From NCBI GenBank assembly GCA_035506135.1, contig DATJPY010000047.1, positions 1-25,810 of the forward strand: 25,810 nucleotides of DNA. The letters are read 5' to 3'. This DNA comes from DATJPY01 sp035506135. Lineage in GTDB: Bacteria > Myxococcota_A > UBA9160 > PR03. This document shows positions 25,161 through 25,810 of this stretch, one piece after another (within the stretch, counting starts at the first letter, position 1; every line of letters begins with the position of its first letter). A program made the translations under genes and the position numbers. The notes beneath the pieces were generated by a model. That model searched no databases. It was not told the origin of the DNA and worked only from the letters and a program-made list of their open reading frames with translations.

Positions 25161-25250
25161 GGAGAGGTGGCCGAGTGGCTGAAGGCACAGGTTTGCTAAA
25201 CCTGCATACGGGAAACCGTATCGAGGGTTCGAATCCCTCCCTCTCCGCCA
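25161..25250 (+). tRNA. tRNA-Ser (anticodon GCU)
   Basis: 90 bases. Acceptor GGAGAGG/CCTCTCC; anticodon stem CAGGT/ACCTG around loop TTGCTAA gives anticodon GCT, reading AGC/AGU. A long variable arm (ATACGGGAAACCGTAT) is present, discriminator G, CCA encoded. The last 29 bases before and including CCA are identical to tRNA-Ser(UGA). Confidence 0.97.
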
Positions 25251-25273
25251 CTGCAAGCGGCGCCCCTAGCGCC

Positions 25274-25304
25274 GCGCGCAGCGAGCCGGAGGCGAGCGAA
25301 GTCG
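25274..25304 (+). repeat. Segment shared with the downstream flank of the previous tRNA-Ser
   Basis: Carries GCGCGCAGCGAG and GAGCGAAGTC with the same spacing as the segment at 24721-24751. Each copy lies 3' of a tRNA-Ser gene, so the pair may record duplication of a tRNA together with its flank, or be a short dispersed repeat of this genome. Confidence 0.4.
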
Positions 25305-25359
25305 ATCGGGACGTGCTGCAGCGCAGCTAGCCCGTGAATCCTCGACGCGAGCGGAACCC

Positions 25360-25449
25360 GGAGAGATGGCCGAGCGGCTGAAGGCACGCGCCTGGAGAGC
25401 GCGTGTACCCGAAAGGGTACCGTGGGTTCGAATCCCACTCTCTCCGCCA
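25360..25449 (+). tRNA. tRNA-Ser (anticodon GGA)
   Basis: 90 bases. Acceptor GGAGAGA/TCTCTCC; anticodon stem CGCGC/GCGCG around loop CTGGAGA gives anticodon GGA, reading UCC/UCU. Long variable arm (GTACCCGAAAGGGTAC), T arm GTGGG TTCGAAT CCCAC, discriminator G, CCA encoded. Confidence 0.97.
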
Positions 25450-25495
25450 GCGCAGCCGCCCGCGCCAGCGAAGGCCGCCCCGATCCGGATCCGCT

Positions 25496-25509
25496 AGGTT
25501 CACGAACCT
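25496..25509. promoter_or_regulatory. 14-base dyad just upstream of tRNA-Arg
   Basis: AGGTTC AC GAACCT is a perfect inverted repeat with a two-base centre, ending three bases before the tRNA-Arg gene. It falls where the -10 region and transcription start would be. It may be an operator or a chance dyad; the two-base loop is too short for a stable RNA hairpin. Confidence 0.25.
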
Positions 25510-25512
25510 CGA

Positions 25513-25589
25513 GCGCCCGTAGCTCAGTTGGATAGAGCGTCAGGTTGCGGACCTGAAGGTCACAAGTTCGAGTCTTGTCGGGCGCGCCA
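25513..25589 (+). tRNA. tRNA-Arg (anticodon GCG)
   Basis: 77 bases. Acceptor GCGCCCG/CGGGCGC; D arm AGCTCAGTTGGATAGAGC; anticodon stem TCAGG/CCTGA around loop TTGCGGA gives anticodon GCG, reading CGC/CGU; T arm ACAAG TTCGAGT CTTGT; discriminator G, CCA encoded. Many bacteria use ACG (edited to ICG) for these codons, so an unmodified-G34 form is worth noting. Confidence 0.96.
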
Positions 25590-25736
25590 CGATTCCTGAA
25601 CGCCCTCGGTCACTGGCCGGGACGTTTTCGTCGGTGAGCTCTTCGTCGGAGACAGGGGCCGAATCGGGTGCGGCAGTCTACATTGCGCTGGCCGCACATA
25701 CCCGACGCCGCCGGAAAAGTCTCAGGGGACCCAAGG

Positions 25737-25810
25737 ATGAGGATCAATCACACGATTTGGGCGGCGCTGGCGTTGGCGACCGCGGGGGTCACCAGCGCGG
25801 TGGCGGGGCC
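25737..25810 (+). CDS. Start of an exported protein, truncated by the window end
   Basis: An ATG at 25737 opens a frame whose visible 24 residues, MRINHTIWAALALATAGVTS followed by AVAG, form a typical signal peptide: short basic start, hydrophobic core and an AVA-type cleavage site. An AGGGGA lies about 9 bases upstream as a ribosome-binding site. The product cannot be identified from this fragment. Confidence 0.65.
   Translation, partial: MRINHTIWAALALATAGVTSAVAG

Noticed and set aside
24763..25251. Minus-strand frames running through the tRNA-Ser genes, beginning like MAEREGFEPS
   Set aside because: This peptide is the antisense translation of a tRNA-Ser gene, a well-known source of false protein annotations. 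Only the part from 25017 downward is supported.
25196..25438. Minus-strand 80-codon frame over tRNA-Ser(GGA) and its upstream flank
   Set aside because: It covers tRNA genes and their spacers antisense; no signal peptide, family or ribosome-binding site.

Overview
The window is very G+C-rich (spot counts of single lines range from about 64 to 77% G+C), densely coded bacterial chromosome. Third codon positions are strongly G/C, GTG and TTG starts are common, and several lipoproteins, a multiheme cytochrome and a PEP-CTERM-like sorting tail are present. This suggests a Gram-negative bacterium, probably an uncultured 'deltaproteobacterial' or Myxococcota-like lineage. That placement is an inference from style and gene content; no rRNA is present.

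Layout. (1) 1-692, plus strand: the tail of a DUF2950 protein and a small exported helical protein. (2) 664-5189, minus strand: a translationally coupled run of a possible 40-residue small ORF, glucosamine-6-phosphate deaminase (nagB), a large alpha/beta hydrolase, and an eight-heme cytochrome c lipoprotein with C-terminal TPR repeats. (3) 5357-8163, plus strand: an MltB-type lytic transglycosylase lipoprotein and an Ada-Zn/AraC/AlkA fusion DNA glycosylase. The fusion's reading frame runs 251 bases antisense into a convergent short-chain dehydrogenase gene. (4) 7913-11808, minus strand: SDR, an unknown membrane protein, a VOC-fold protein and seryl-tRNA synthetase. (5) 11892-17590, plus strand: a complete YejABEF-type peptide ABC transporter operon, with tightly overlapping genes from yejB to yejF, divergent from serS. 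(6) 17587-21013, minus strand: an FG-GAP/VCBS repeat protein with a 49-residue period and a PEP-CTERM-like tail, a MAPEG-family membrane protein, a zinc alcohol dehydrogenase and an SMP-30/gluconolactonase. (7) 21070-22662, plus strand: a thioredoxin-fold protein and an aldo/keto reductase. (8) 22626-24562, minus strand: a 5'-truncated second copy of the FG-GAP protein, an intact PuuB/DadA-like FAD oxidoreductase of visibly lower G+C, and a fossil of an IS91-type transposase. (9) 24592-25589: four tRNA genes (Ser-UGA, Ser-GCU, Ser-GGA, Arg-GCG), with a small charged lipoprotein gene between the first two on the minus strand. (10) 25737-end: the start of another exported protein.

Most of the window is ordinary housekeeping and accessory metabolism: peptide uptake, cell-wall and amino-sugar turnover, alkylation repair, and sugar or alcohol oxidation. 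The accessory-looking part is 22.6-24.6 kb. There a truncated gene, a lower-G+C oxidoreductase and an IS91 fossil lie beside a tRNA gene, which looks like an old recombination or transfer site. I found no convincing new defence, mobile or biosynthetic system. The most unusual items are the octaheme cytochrome-TPR lipoprotein coupled to nagB, the pair of FG-GAP proteins with TCPEP-type C-termini, and the IS91 fossil. No gene-free stretch exceeds 300 bases; the longest gaps are about 290 bases upstream of nagB and 224 bases upstream of the first tRNA.
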